From an uncultured Pseudomonadota bacterium (lineage in GTDB: Bacteria > Myxococcota_A > UBA796 > SXON01), in NCBI GenBank assembly GCA_903900265.1, contig CAIUMM010000182.1:1-58296 (forward strand): 58,296 nt of DNA, in the 5' to 3' direction. The notes under the pieces are model-generated. The model did not search any database. It was not told the DNA's origin and saw nothing but the letters and a program-made list of their open reading frames with translations. The stretch's first letter is position 1; each line of letters starts with the position of its first letter. The translations under genes and the position numbers were made by a program. Shown here one piece after another: positions 43,808 to 52,460 of this stretch.

Positions 43808-44613
43808 TGTTCGTTCGTTCCCAACCCCACGTCACCCGACCGCTCTGGGCCGGCGCGTCGCTGTCGACGCGCTACGGCAAGGCGGGCGGCGATCCTCCGG
43901 TGGGGGAGAGCTGGGAGGTCTGGCGCGACAACCTCGTCCCCGACGGGCGCGTGCTGAGCGATGTGCTCGACTTTCCGCTGCTGATCAAGCTCATCGCCAC
44001 GCGCGACGTGCTGTCCGTGCAAGTGCACCCCGACGACGCCACGGCGAAACGCCACGGCGCGGCGTTTGGCAAAGCCGAGGCGTGGGTGATCCTCGAGGCC
44101 GAGCCCGGCGCCCGCGTCGCGCTGGGGTTGAAGCGCTCGGTCTCCCGCGAGGCTCTCCGGGAGATGGCGATCAGCGGGAGCATCGAAGAGGAGCTCTGTT
44201 GGTTTGATGTGCGCCCAGGGGACGTGATCGACGTGCCGTGCGGCACGATCCACGCCATCGGCGGCGGCGTCACGCTCTACGAAGTGCAGCAGCCCGCGGA
44301 CATCACCTGGCGCTTGTACGACTGGGGTCGTGGCCGCGAGCTGCACCTGCAAGCGGCGTTGGAGGTGGCGATCGCGGGGCCTGCGGAGGGGCCGGTGCGT
44401 CGCAGCGGCAGGCTGATTGAGACGCCGATTTTTCGGGTGCAGCAAGCGGAGGTGGGCACCGTGCGCCCGTCGGGCTGGCGCGCGTTGACCTGCACTTCGG
44501 GAACCTTGGAGATGGAAGCCGAGCTGCTCCATCGGGGCGACACCGTGCTGGTGCCGCAGGGCGTGTGGTCGTTGAGCGGAACGGGGGAGGGGTTGTGGGC
44601 GTGGGCGGGCTGA
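43807..44613 (+). CDS. manA: mannose-6-phosphate isomerase, class I
   Basis: The enzyme interconverts mannose-6-phosphate and fructose-6-phosphate. The 268-residue form has the zinc ligands Q72 and H74 (VQVHPDD), E91 (KAEAWVIL) and H149 (GTIHAIGGG). This is a shorter, bacterial single-core version without the C-terminal domain of the longest type. Its ATG overlaps the receptor stop in TGATG by one base. It may supply mannose for the glycolipid made by the GT domain (inference) or may only share the transcript. Confidence 0.88.
   Translation: MFVRSQPHVTRPLWAGASLSTRYGKAGGDPPVGESWEVWRDNLVPDGRVLSDVLDFPLLIKLIATRDVLSVQVHPDDATAKRHGAAFGKAEAWVILEAEPGARVALGLKRSVSREALREMAISGSIEEELCWFDVRPGDVIDVPCGTIHAIGGGVTLYEVQQPADITWRLYDWGRGRELHLQAALEVAIAGPAEGPVRRSGRLIETPIFRVQQAEVGTVRPSGWRALTCTSGTLEMEAELLHRGDTVLVPQGVWSLSGTGEGLWAWAG
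44583..44592 (+). promoter_or_regulatory. purine-rich ribosome-binding site before a GTG start
   Basis: GGGGGAGGGG ends two bases before the GTG at 44595, inside the manA coding sequence. This supports GTG 44595 over the GTG at 44601 and the longer frame starting at 44565. Confidence 0.4.
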
Positions 44614-45554
44614 GCGCCCTGATCAGCGCGCTCTGGGGATGTCAGGCGGGGGTGGAGGACACGGCCGCGCGTGCCGACTCTGCAGCCGACTCCGCAGCCG
44701 ACTCCGCAGACACGCCAGACACTTCGGACTCTTCCGACACGGCCGTCGCGAGCTGGTATGTGTGCCCGTCGGTCGGCGACTTCGACTCCGTGCAAGCGGC
44801 GCTGGACGGCACCGAAGGTGCGCTGGATGTTCTGGTTTGCCCATCGCAGTTCTATGAGAACCTCGTCATCGTTGACCGCGCGGTGCGCATCGTCTCCACG
44901 GCGGGCGGGAACACCACGTGGCTGGACGGGCAGCGTCAGGGGCCGGTGATCACGGTGGTGGGCGCGGGCGCGCTGGTCCTCGACGGCGTGTCGCTGATGA
45001 ACGGGGAGGGCGGGGCGATCGTGTCCGACGGCGCTGTGACGTTGGACGCCGGGTGGTTCTACGACAACGCGGGCCCGGTGGTCTCCGCCGTGACCGTCAC
45101 CGTGAACGACACGCACTTTCGGGACAACGCCGACGTCGCCATCGCGGCCGAGTCGGCACAGCTCTCCGGCGTAAACGTGCAGGGCCGGGGTTTCGCGGTC
45201 GCCGATTTGTACGCCACGATGACCTTGTGGGAGGGCACCGGCGACTTCACTATCGGCGCGCTGACCGGCGAGAACCTCACGTTGGTGCAGCTTGGCTCGG
45301 GGCGCATCGCCGAGAGCGGCTCGATCCTCAACAGCATCGTCTCGGGACCGTTCCTGCCGTCCGCGCCGCTTTTGCTCTGGACCGATGTGGACGGGAGTGA
45401 TCAGGCGCTGGGCACCGGCAGTTTTGCGGCCGATCCCGTTTTCGCGGAGACCGAGACGTACTCGCTCTCTCCGATGTCTCCGTGCATCGACGCGGGCTCG
45501 GGCGTAGACGCAGACGGCAGCGTTCGCGATCTGGGGTGGCTACCTCGCGGGTAA
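44595..45554 (+). CDS. lipoprotein with right-handed beta-helix domain
   Basis: The 319 residues start with a short lipoprotein signal (lipobox ALWGC, Cys at 16) followed by a Ser/Asp/Ala/Thr linker (about 20-50). The rest is a repetitive parallel beta-helix (about 70-290) with short strands such as VDRAVRIVSTAGG and GALVLDGVSLMN, closed by SPMSPCIDAGSGVDADG, a typical end of choice-of-anchor / pectate-lyase-like surface proteins. It may bind or cleave a polysaccharide; no catalytic residues can be named. It overlaps manA by 19 bases, ending the plus-strand operon. Confidence 0.65.
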   Translation: MGVGGLSALISALWGCQAGVEDTAARADSAADSAADSADTPDTSDSSDTAVASWYVCPSVGDFDSVQAALDGTEGALDVLVCPSQFYENLVIVDRAVRIVSTAGGNTTWLDGQRQGPVITVVGAGALVLDGVSLMNGEGGAIVSDGAVTLDAGWFYDNAGPVVSAVTVTVNDTHFRDNADVAIAAESAQLSGVNVQGRGFAVADLYATMTLWEGTGDFTIGALTGENLTLVQLGSGRIAESGSILNSIVSGPFLPSAPLLLWTDVDGSDQALGTGSFAADPVFAETETYSLSPMSPCIDAGSGVDADGSVRDLGWLPRG

Positions 45555-45576
45555 GACCGCGCGCTCAGCTGCGGTC
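45555..45576. terminator. inverted repeat between convergent beta-helix and tdk genes
   Basis: GACCGC (45555-45560) and GCGGTC (45571-45576) flank a ten-base loop, just after the plus-strand stop and overlapping the last codons of tdk. It could end transcription of the long plus-strand operon. No T-run follows. Confidence 0.35.
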
Positions 45577-46194
45577 AGCGAGGTTTTTACCGAGGAGCAG
45601 CGGCTCTTGGACCGGGTCGAAGTTGTGTGGGTCCCAGTGCAGGCGGCAGCGGGCCTCGTACGCGTCGGACTCGCCCACGAGCACGCGGGCGTCCCGGTTC
45701 ACGACGCGCTGGCTGCGGTCTGCCGGATTGCCGCAAACCACGCAGATCGCGAGGTTCTTGGTGATGTACTCCGCGACTGCAAGCAGCTGCGGGATCGGCT
45801 CAAACGGCCTGCCCATGTAGTCTTGATCCAGCCCGGCGACGATGACCCGGCGGCCTTCATTGGCGAGCTGTTCGCATACCGGGACCAGCTCTGGCCCAAG
45901 GAACTGTCCTTCGTCAATGCCGATGACCCGCGCATCGCCGACGAGGGAAGGGATGTCGGTGGCGCGCTCGACGAGGAAGCTCTTGATGTGCTGCCCGGAG
46001 TGCGAGTCGACCTGGTCGGCTGAGTAGCGCTGGTCGATCGCCGGTTTGAACACGACGACGCTCTGCCGGGCATACTGTGCGCGGCGCAGGCGCCGGATCA
46101 TCTCCTCGGTCTTGCCCGAGAACATGCAGCCGGTGATGACCTCGATCCAGCCGACGTCGCGAGGCTGTAGATGCGGTTGGAGATGAGGATTCAC
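45565..46194 (-). CDS. tdk: thymidine kinase
   Basis: Tdk phosphorylates thymidine to dTMP in the salvage pathway. The 209 residues have P-loop GCMFSGKT (22-29), the Asp of the VIGIDEGQF motif near 93-101, and a zinc ribbon formed by CVVC near 157-160 and a Cys in EARCRLHW. The start overlaps the stop of the upstream gene in ATGA. Confidence 0.95.
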   Translation of the reverse strand: MNPHLQPHLQPRDVGWIEVITGCMFSGKTEEMIRRLRRAQYARQSVVVFKPAIDQRYSADQVDSHSGQHIKSFLVERATDIPSLVGDARVIGIDEGQFLGPELVPVCEQLANEGRRVIVAGLDQDYMGRPFEPIPQLLAVAEYITKNLAICVVCGNPADRSQRVVNRDARVLVGESDAYEARCRLHWDPHNFDPVQEPLLLGKNLADRS

Positions 46195-47303
46195 GCCAGC
46201 TCCAGGGTGTGGTTGTCGCCGTGCCAGCGCATCGCGCGCACCGGTTCAGACCAGGTGTGGGAATACAGGTTGCTCGCCGCATGATCTTCGGCGAAGCAGC
46301 GAAAGCCGATGGCTTCGGGCTGGAGCGGGTGGTCAGCCCAAGGGTTCAGCCATGCGCGCACCCGCACGGTCATCGGATGTGCAGGCTCGCGGTCGATCAA
46401 CAGCACGCCGCCTACGTTGCGGTACGGCGGATCGCGAAACACCGAGATCGAGCCGGTGGGCGAAAACAGCGACACCGTCTGGTCGGGGCCGCCGAGGATG
46501 GCACGCGGACGCCCGTACAAGAAGTCCCGCGCGTACCCGGGGGACAGCGCCCACGGCTGATCCGCCACGCAGGCCAGCAACACCGGCGTGTTGCGCAGCT
46601 CCGAGGCGTTGTGGCGGTCCAGCTCGCGAATGATGCGCGGCTCCACCGCCTCGAGCGTACGATTCGCGAGGAAAGGGCCGAGCACCTGCGCGAGCAGCGG
46701 CTCGCCGCGTCGTACCTTCTCGCCCGTCAGGCAGAATTCGACCGAGATGCGATCGTCGTCGTAGGCGGCGTACAAGCCCTCCCAACGGTTCTGATCGACC
46801 TGCACCAGCCATGCTTCGATCGCGGTGCGCATCGGCTGCGGATCGAAGTCATGGGGAAGCCAACGGCGAATCAGTACGCTAAATCGGTGCTTTCCCTGTA
46901 CCTGTTGCAACGCGGAGGTCAGCATCTCCCGGCTGCTCAGCTCGCCACCAGGGCGCACTTGATGCAGAAAGGCCAAAACGCTCAACACCCACGGCGTACC
47001 GCCGGGAGCGCACATCTCCAGCTGCGGCCCGGGCCGATGCAGTCGGGTCAGGTCCCAACCGGCGCGCCCCAAACCCGTCAGCGTGACGACCTCGGCAAAG
47101 CCCTGAAAAAACCTTCGATTGTCCAGCGACGACAACAGCTCGATGGCGCGGTCGCGGAGCGCCACGCTCACGCCGTTGACCGCTTTGCGCAAGCTCTCCC
47201 GCAGCGGACCCTGCTCCGCTCCACACACCTGCTTCAGGTACGTGTGGCTCGCGCCGTTTAGACGCTCCAGATCGGCGACCAGCCGCTCAGGAAAGAGCTC
47301 CAT
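46191..47303 (-). CDS. hypothetical protein
   Basis: I do not recognise this 370-residue protein. It has no signal peptide or membrane helix, so it is probably cytoplasmic. The first ~130 residues look helical and the second half looks beta-rich, with a few Trp-rich motifs (for example WSEPVRAMRWHG at the C-terminus). No catalytic or nucleotide-binding motif is evident. It is coupled to tdk by an ATGA overlap. The 90-base gap on its 5' side separates it from the protease gene, which reads in the same direction. Confidence 0.6.
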   Translation of the reverse strand: MELFPERLVADLERLNGASHTYLKQVCGAEQGPLRESLRKAVNGVSVALRDRAIELLSSLDNRRFFQGFAEVVTLTGLGRAGWDLTRLHRPGPQLEMCAPGGTPWVLSVLAFLHQVRPGGELSSREMLTSALQQVQGKHRFSVLIRRWLPHDFDPQPMRTAIEAWLVQVDQNRWEGLYAAYDDDRISVEFCLTGEKVRRGEPLLAQVLGPFLANRTLEAVEPRIIRELDRHNASELRNTPVLLACVADQPWALSPGYARDFLYGRPRAILGGPDQTVSLFSPTGSISVFRDPPYRNVGGVLLIDREPAHPMTVRVRAWLNPWADHPLQPEAIGFRCFAEDHAASNLYSHTWSEPVRAMRWHGDNHTLELA

Positions 47304-47393
47304 GTGTCCGCTACTCGAAGGGCGGGGCGCTAACTCAACCCGGCATACATCGCCATGTTTAGTGGGCGATTTTGAGTATTTCTTCGAGTTCGC

Positions 47394-50120
47394 TCAGATC
47401 GCGGCGGCGTCGTCCGGCGCAACGCCGATTTCATAGTCCTCAACGGCGTACACGGTCTCGGATTCGATCTCCAGCGGGCGCCACAGGGTGCCGACTGTCC
47501 CGGGCGACGCGCTGAAGTACGCGGGCTCTTGATCCGCGAGCCAGACCTGCACCTGTACGCGTCCCAGACCCAGCTGCTCGGACTCTGGGTCTGAAAAATC
47601 GTCGTTGTCCAGCACCGCGACGTGCGTTTCGCCCTCTTCGGGGGCGGAGTAAACGACGATGGTCTCGGGGCCGGTGCCGTCGTCGTCGGCGATCAGCAGC
47701 TCGCCTTCTGCCGCTGCTGCGGTGTTTTCAGGGTGGCGAGGGTCTCCCGACCACACATGAAAGACGCCGCTGCCGTCCTCGCCCGCGAGTCCGCCGCGGA
47801 GCGGGGACGTCACGTGCAGATCGAGATCCAGAGGGTGTGGGGCCCACGTCACGGTCGCGGTCAACCACGGGGAGTCCGCGCTCCAGACCGGGGGGACGAC
47901 GCCCGGCGCGTTGACCGTCTCATCGATGGTGGATGCGCCGACGAACACGCCGAATCGGGCGGGGCCGTGGCGGACGTCGGGCTCCACGCTCGCGGTCCAC
48001 CAGCCGGGCGTGGTGTGCAGGGCGAAGCGGCCGTCGTCGCCGGTGGTGACCGTAGCGAGCACCGGGGCGTCCGCGGGCGCGTTCCAGCCTCGCTGCAGCG
48101 CGATCGCGGCGCTGCCTACGGGTGCTCCTAAGGTCGTGATCAGCCGGCCGTCCCCGCCGCCGATCTCGACCGCTTCGGCGAGCTGCATCGTAGGAAGCTG
48201 GCGCTTGGAGGTCTGCCACGTCTGCCACGGCCCCGGGTCCATCGGGCTCAGCGTCGGGCTCCGCAAGTTCAGCACATAGCGCGCGATCCCCTGCGTATGG
48301 CCTTCCATATCGTAGAGCGCCCGCAGCTCGTTGCCCTCGAGCGCCGTGCCTGCTATCGGGCACGTCCACTGGCCGAGGGCGTCCGTGTAGAGGATGGCGA
48401 TGATCTCGGCGTCGGGCGTGCCGAGGGTGACGCGCACATCGGCGAGCGGCGCGCCGGCCTCGTCGACCACGCGGCTGGAGACGACGACGATGTAGGCGTC
48501 TACGGGCTTGTCGGCGCAGGCCGAGAGACCGAACAGCGCGCACAGCACGCTCGCGGAGGGCCACCTCGCGCGTTGGGGACGACGGCGGAGGGCGCTCAAC
48601 AGCACGCCAAAGGGGGCAACCACCAACAGGAGCGAGGCGGTGTGCGGCGAGCTGGCCGTGGCGTCGCACCCGCAGACGCGCTCGGGGACGGCGTCGGCGT
48701 GCAGCGCGCCTGCACCTGACCTGCGATCGACGCCATCGGGGGCGAGGTCGATCGCGTTCTCGGTGGCCCAGGTGCGAAAGCCATCGGGGTCTGCATAGCG
48801 GTGGGTGGCGGAGATCCACAGCGCGGCGAGCCCGGCGGCGTGTGGGGCTGCGGCGCTGGTGCCGTCGAGGCCGAGGTCTCCTAAGGTCGCCGTGCTCACG
48901 CCAGTAGGCGCGACAAAGTCCGGCTTCTCTCTCCCATCGTCCGTAGGGCCGCGGCTGGACCATGCGGGCACCTCTTCGTTCGCGTCGACGGCGCCGATGC
49001 TGAAGGCGCCGATGGCGTCCGCTGGAACGGTCAACGAGTCACTGTGCGTTTGGTCCTCCGGCGCCACCCCGTAGTCCCCATACAACCAGCCACGTAGGCC
49101 GGTGACGTCCGCCTCCGGATCCCGGAGGCGCAGCACTGGAAAAACGACGTCGTCGGTGCACAAGGACGTGGACACATACTCGACGGGATCGCCCGTGCCG
49201 TCCTGCACGCGCGCCGATCGCCCGCACTCCTCGCCGGCGGCGTTGAGCAGGTACAGGTCGATGTCGGTGCTCGCGGCCCCGAAGGGCTCGCTCCACCGGA
49301 ACCGCACCGCCGCGAATCCGTCGCGGGTGTAGGCGGTGTGCGTCGCCACGCCCCCCAGCCACACCTCGGTCGCGCTGGGGTCTGGGCGCGTGAGCTCGCC
49401 TACGCTGTACTTTTCATCCTCGTTGCCCGCAGCGGCCACGTAGATCACGCCCATTTCGGCTGCGGACGTGACCGCAAAGCTGGGCAAGGAGGACCCATCG
49501 GCCGCCCACACGTTGTCAAAACCGATGCTGCCGTTGACGACGTCCACGCCGCGGTTCGCCAGCATGTTCAGCGACTGCGCGAACTCGACGTCGGTCGCGA
49601 AGGTGACGAGCACCAACGCGGCGTCGGGCGCGAGGTCGTGGATGACCTCGGCGACCGCGGTTCCGTGCGAGGAGCGGGACGGGTCCCCGAAGCGGAAGTC
49701 GGTCTCGACGTCGACGGGCAGCTCGGTTCCGAGCAGGTCTTCGTACCCGGCGAACCCTACATCGATGATGCCGACGGTGACGTGCTTCCCGGTGATCCCC
49801 GCCGCGTGCCAGTCCCGCGCAAAGATCGCGTCGTAGCCCTCAGTCTCGACGCGGTCGGCGTCCGATGTGCCTTTCGGGCGCCCAAGCTCGGGCGCACGCA
49901 CGCGAGCCCCGGGGAGCGCCCGCAGACCCGCCAGCGCGGTGTCCGGGCACCTCGCTTGTGCGGCGACGCCAGCTTGGGCCTCTACCGTGCAGCCCTGCGC
50001 ATTCAGCGCGGCTGCCGCGTCGCCCGTCGGCAGCGTCAGCACCCACTCGGCATCGGGCGGCGTCGCGCCCCAAGCGAGCGTCGCGAGCATCAGCAGCGTG
50101 TCCACGTACATCAGCGACAA
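47394..50120 (-). CDS. subtilisin-like protease with internal MYXO-CTERM-like segment and lipoprotein-like second half
   Basis: The 908-residue product starts with a signal peptide and a small propeptide-like domain (about 25-90). The S8 protease follows, with D120 (VGIIDVG), H152 (SSHGTAV), oxyanion N233 (AAGNED) and S422 (DGTSAAAPH). At 483-515 comes a MYXO-CTERM-like block: CGC, a hydrophobic helix and RRRPQRAR. Directly after it stands a second signal-like stretch ending in lipobox LSAC with C535. The rest has a carboxypeptidase-regulatory domain (about 545-600) and a DUF2135-like beta domain. It reads like two genes merged into one frame. Confidence 0.75.
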   Translation of the reverse strand: MSLMYVDTLLMLATLAWGATPPDAEWVLTLPTGDAAAALNAQGCTVEAQAGVAAQARCPDTALAGLRALPGARVRAPELGRPKGTSDADRVETEGYDAIFARDWHAAGITGKHVTVGIIDVGFAGYEDLLGTELPVDVETDFRFGDPSRSSHGTAVAEVIHDLAPDAALVLVTFATDVEFAQSLNMLANRGVDVVNGSIGFDNVWAADGSSLPSFAVTSAAEMGVIYVAAAGNEDEKYSVGELTRPDPSATEVWLGGVATHTAYTRDGFAAVRFRWSEPFGAASTDIDLYLLNAAGEECGRSARVQDGTGDPVEYVSTSLCTDDVVFPVLRLRDPEADVTGLRGWLYGDYGVAPEDQTHSDSLTVPADAIGAFSIGAVDANEEVPAWSSRGPTDDGREKPDFVAPTGVSTATLGDLGLDGTSAAAPHAAGLAALWISATHRYADPDGFRTWATENAIDLAPDGVDRRSGAGALHADAVPERVCGCDATASSPHTASLLLVVAPFGVLLSALRRRPQRARWPSASVLCALFGLSACADKPVDAYIVVVSSRVVDEAGAPLADVRVTLGTPDAEIIAILYTDALGQWTCPIAGTALEGNELRALYDMEGHTQGIARYVLNLRSPTLSPMDPGPWQTWQTSKRQLPTMQLAEAVEIGGGDGRLITTLGAPVGSAAIALQRGWNAPADAPVLATVTTGDDGRFALHTTPGWWTASVEPDVRHGPARFGVFVGASTIDETVNAPGVVPPVWSADSPWLTATVTWAPHPLDLDLHVTSPLRGGLAGEDGSGVFHVWSGDPRHPENTAAAAEGELLIADDDGTGPETIVVYSAPEEGETHVAVLDNDDFSDPESEQLGLGRVQVQVWLADQEPAYFSASPGTVGTLWRPLEIESETVYAVEDYEIGVAPDDAAAI

Positions 50121-50160
50121 CGTAGCGCAGGAGATAGAGAGGAGCGTGCTTCGGGTTTGT

Positions 50161-50868
50161 ATGCTCTCGTTCCTCTGGCTTCTCGGTTGGCTTGCAGGCT
50201 GCGCCGTGGAGGCGGATCACGTGCTCTACGCGCGCGCGCTGCGGGCCGAGGACGGCGCTGCGGGATGGAGCACATGCGGAGGGATCCGCAGCGAGGCGGA
50301 CCGCGGAGACTGCCAAGCTGCGGTGTCGGCGCGCTTTTCGTACTTTGAACGTTGCGCCGACGCTGCCACGCAAAAATGGCAAGACGAGTGCTGGTTTGAG
50401 GCAGCAGAAGCGCAATCCCGAGCCGGAGACACGCTCGGCGCGCTGACCGCGTGTGAACGGGGGTCGTGGGTCAAAGAGTGCCAGGACCACCTCCTCGGCA
50501 TGCTCGCGATGGGCTGGATCGACGAGCCTGTCGCAGCGGTGGGAGTACACTTTGCGCCCATCAAGCCCAAGCTCAACGATCGCACCCTGCCGTTCTTGTT
50601 CTGGCGCCACTTTTTTCGCAACCGCATCGGTCGCGAAGCGGCGTTTGTCGCCGGTGAGTGCCCGGACGCGACCTGCGCCTCCGCCGCGTCGGCGGAGATC
50701 ACCTCGCTGCTCCGCCAATCGCGGTCGATCTGCGCTTCCGTCCCCGAATATGCTTGGGCGACGGACCCCAGCACGCGCCAAGCCGTGGTGGACGCCAAAG
50801 ACAAAATCTGCACCCGTCAGCCTGCGGACGGAGGGGTCTGGAAAGCGCCCGGCCCCGGAAAGCGATAG
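50161..50868 (+). CDS. cysteine-rich predicted lipoprotein
   Basis: The 235 residues begin with a short lipoprotein signal, lipobox LAGC with Cys at 14. About ten further cysteines (for example STCGGIR, RGDCQAA, FERCAD, DECWFEA, TACERG) are spread over helical segments, suggesting disulfide bonds outside the cytoplasm. No family is recognised. It is divergent from the protease gene across only 40 bases, so the two may share a promoter region. The ATG at 50161 is preferred to earlier in-frame GTGs because it gives a proper signal. Confidence 0.65.
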   Translation: MLSFLWLLGWLAGCAVEADHVLYARALRAEDGAAGWSTCGGIRSEADRGDCQAAVSARFSYFERCADAATQKWQDECWFEAAEAQSRAGDTLGALTACERGSWVKECQDHLLGMLAMGWIDEPVAAVGVHFAPIKPKLNDRTLPFLFWRHFFRNRIGREAAFVAGECPDATCASAASAEITSLLRQSRSICASVPEYAWATDPSTRQAVVDAKDKICTRQPADGGVWKAPGPGKR

Positions 50869-50892
50869 ATCCCCGCCCCCAGAGGAAGCCCG

Positions 50893-52035
50893 ATGTTTGA
50901 ACTCCCCGAAGACGTCCAGCAGATCCAGCAGCTTGCCCGTGACTTTGCCCGCAAAGAGGTGCTCCCCGGCGCCCAGAAGCGAGACCATGAGCACGCGTTT
51001 CCCGCCGATCTGGTGCGCCAGCTCGGCGAGATGGGGTTCATGGGCATGTTCGTGCCCGAGGCCTACGGCGGCGCGGGCCTCTCGACGCTCGCGTATGTCG
51101 TTGCCCTCGAAGAGATCTGCTACGCGGACGCCTCCGTCGGCGTGACGATGTCGGTGAACAACTCCTTGGTTTGCTGGCCGATCCTCGCGAATGGTACCGA
51201 AGCGCAGAAGCTGAAGTACCTGCCGGATCTGGCGAGCGGCACGAAGCTCGGCTGCTACGCGCTGACCGAGCCGGACGCAGGCAGCGACGCCGGCGCGCAG
51301 CGCACCCGCGCCACGCCGGACGGCGATGACTACGTGCTGAACGGCAACAAGATCTGGATCACCAACGCGCCTTTCGCCGATCTGTGCGTGGGCTACGCGA
51401 GCCTCGCCCCCGAAGAGCGCAACAAGGCAGTTTGCGCGTTCATCCTCGACGCCAAGGCGCCGGGGTTCAACGTCGGCAAACTCGAAGAGAAACTGGGGAT
51501 CACCTCCAGCGCTACGTCCGAGCTGGTGTTTGAGAACCTGCGCGTCTCGCGGGAGAACCTGCTTGGCGCCGAGCGTCAGGGCTTCCGCATCGCTATGGCT
51601 ACGCTGGATGGCGGGCGCATCGGCATCGCAGCGCAGGCCTTGGGCATCGCCCAGCGTGCTTTTGATCTCGCGGTCGCGCACGCTCGGCAGCGCATGGCGT
51701 TTGGCAAGCCGATCGCGGCAAACCAGGCGATCCAGTGGATGATCGCCGACATGGCTACCCGCATTGAGTCGGCTCGCCTGCTGACGTGGCGGGCGGCGAT
51801 CTTCAAGGACGGCGCGGACTCGGCGCGGGCCTCCCACTACTGCTCGATGGCCAAGCTCGCCGCCTCCGAAACCGCGAACTTCTGCGCCGACAAGGCGCTG
51901 CAGATCCACGGCGGCTACGGCTACTCCAAAGAATACGAGGTGGAGCGCCTGTTCCGTGACGCCCGCATCACGACGTTGTATGAAGGCACCAGCGAGATCC
52001 AGCGCATCGTCATCTCTCGCAACTACCTCGGATAG
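50893..52035 (+). CDS. acyl-CoA dehydrogenase
   Basis: The enzyme oxidises acyl-CoA to trans-2-enoyl-CoA with FAD. The 380 residues have the family layout: helical N-domain, beta-domain with CYALTEPDAGSDAGAQ near 127-142 and WITNA, and C-domain with the catalytic Glu in LYEGTSEIQRIVISRNYLG. It resembles short-chain members (butyryl-CoA or isovaleryl-CoA type), but substrate length is not certain. The next gene, three bases on, encodes a B12-binding mutase subunit, which points to branched-chain or propionate metabolism. Confidence 0.93.
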   Translation: MFELPEDVQQIQQLARDFARKEVLPGAQKRDHEHAFPADLVRQLGEMGFMGMFVPEAYGGAGLSTLAYVVALEEICYADASVGVTMSVNNSLVCWPILANGTEAQKLKYLPDLASGTKLGCYALTEPDAGSDAGAQRTRATPDGDDYVLNGNKIWITNAPFADLCVGYASLAPEERNKAVCAFILDAKAPGFNVGKLEEKLGITSSATSELVFENLRVSRENLLGAERQGFRIAMATLDGGRIGIAAQALGIAQRAFDLAVAHARQRMAFGKPIAANQAIQWMIADMATRIESARLLTWRAAIFKDGADSARASHYCSMAKLAASETANFCADKALQIHGGYGYSKEYEVERLFRDARITTLYEGTSEIQRIVISRNYLG

Positions 52036-52038
52036 TCC

Positions 52039-52440
52039 ATGAGCCTCCCGATCCGCGTACTCATCGCCAAGCCCGGTCTCGACGGCCACGACCGCGGCGC
52101 CAAGGTCGTCGCACGCGGATTGCGTGACGCCGGCTTTGAGGTGATCTACACCGGCTTGCACCAGACGCCGCAGCAGATCGTGCGCGCGGCGGTGGACGAA
52201 GACGTACAGGTCGTCGGGCTCTCGGTGCTTTCGGGCGCGCACAACCACCTGCTCCCCGCCGTGGTGCGCCTGCTGCGCGAGGCGGGACGTGAAGACGTCC
52301 TTGTGCTCGCCGGCGGGATCATCCCCGAGTCCGATGTACCGCCGTTGATGGACGCCGGTGTTGCGATGGTGTTCCCTCCCGGGACGCCGATCGGCGACAT
52401 CGTCGCGGCCATTCATGCTAAGGTCAAACCTCGCTGGTAG
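52039..52440 (+). CDS. cobalamin-binding subunit of a methylmalonyl-CoA-type mutase
   Basis: The 133 residues are a stand-alone B12-binding domain. The motif D15-x-H17-x-x-G20 (LDGHDRG) supplies the lower His ligand to cobalt, followed by [16 protein letters not shown] and [12 protein letters not shown], all typical of mutase small subunits. The catalytic large subunit is not in the window. It follows the acyl-CoA dehydrogenase with a three-base gap. Confidence 0.9.
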   Translation: MSLPIRVLIAKPGLDGHDRGAKVVARGLRDAGFEVIYTGLHQTPQQIVRAAVDEDVQVVGLSVLSGAHNHLLPAVVRLLREAGREDVLVLAGGIIPESDVPPLMDAGVAMVFPPGTPIGDIVAAIHAKVKPRW

Positions 52441-52460
52441 GCATTGCCGAGGCGTCGATT

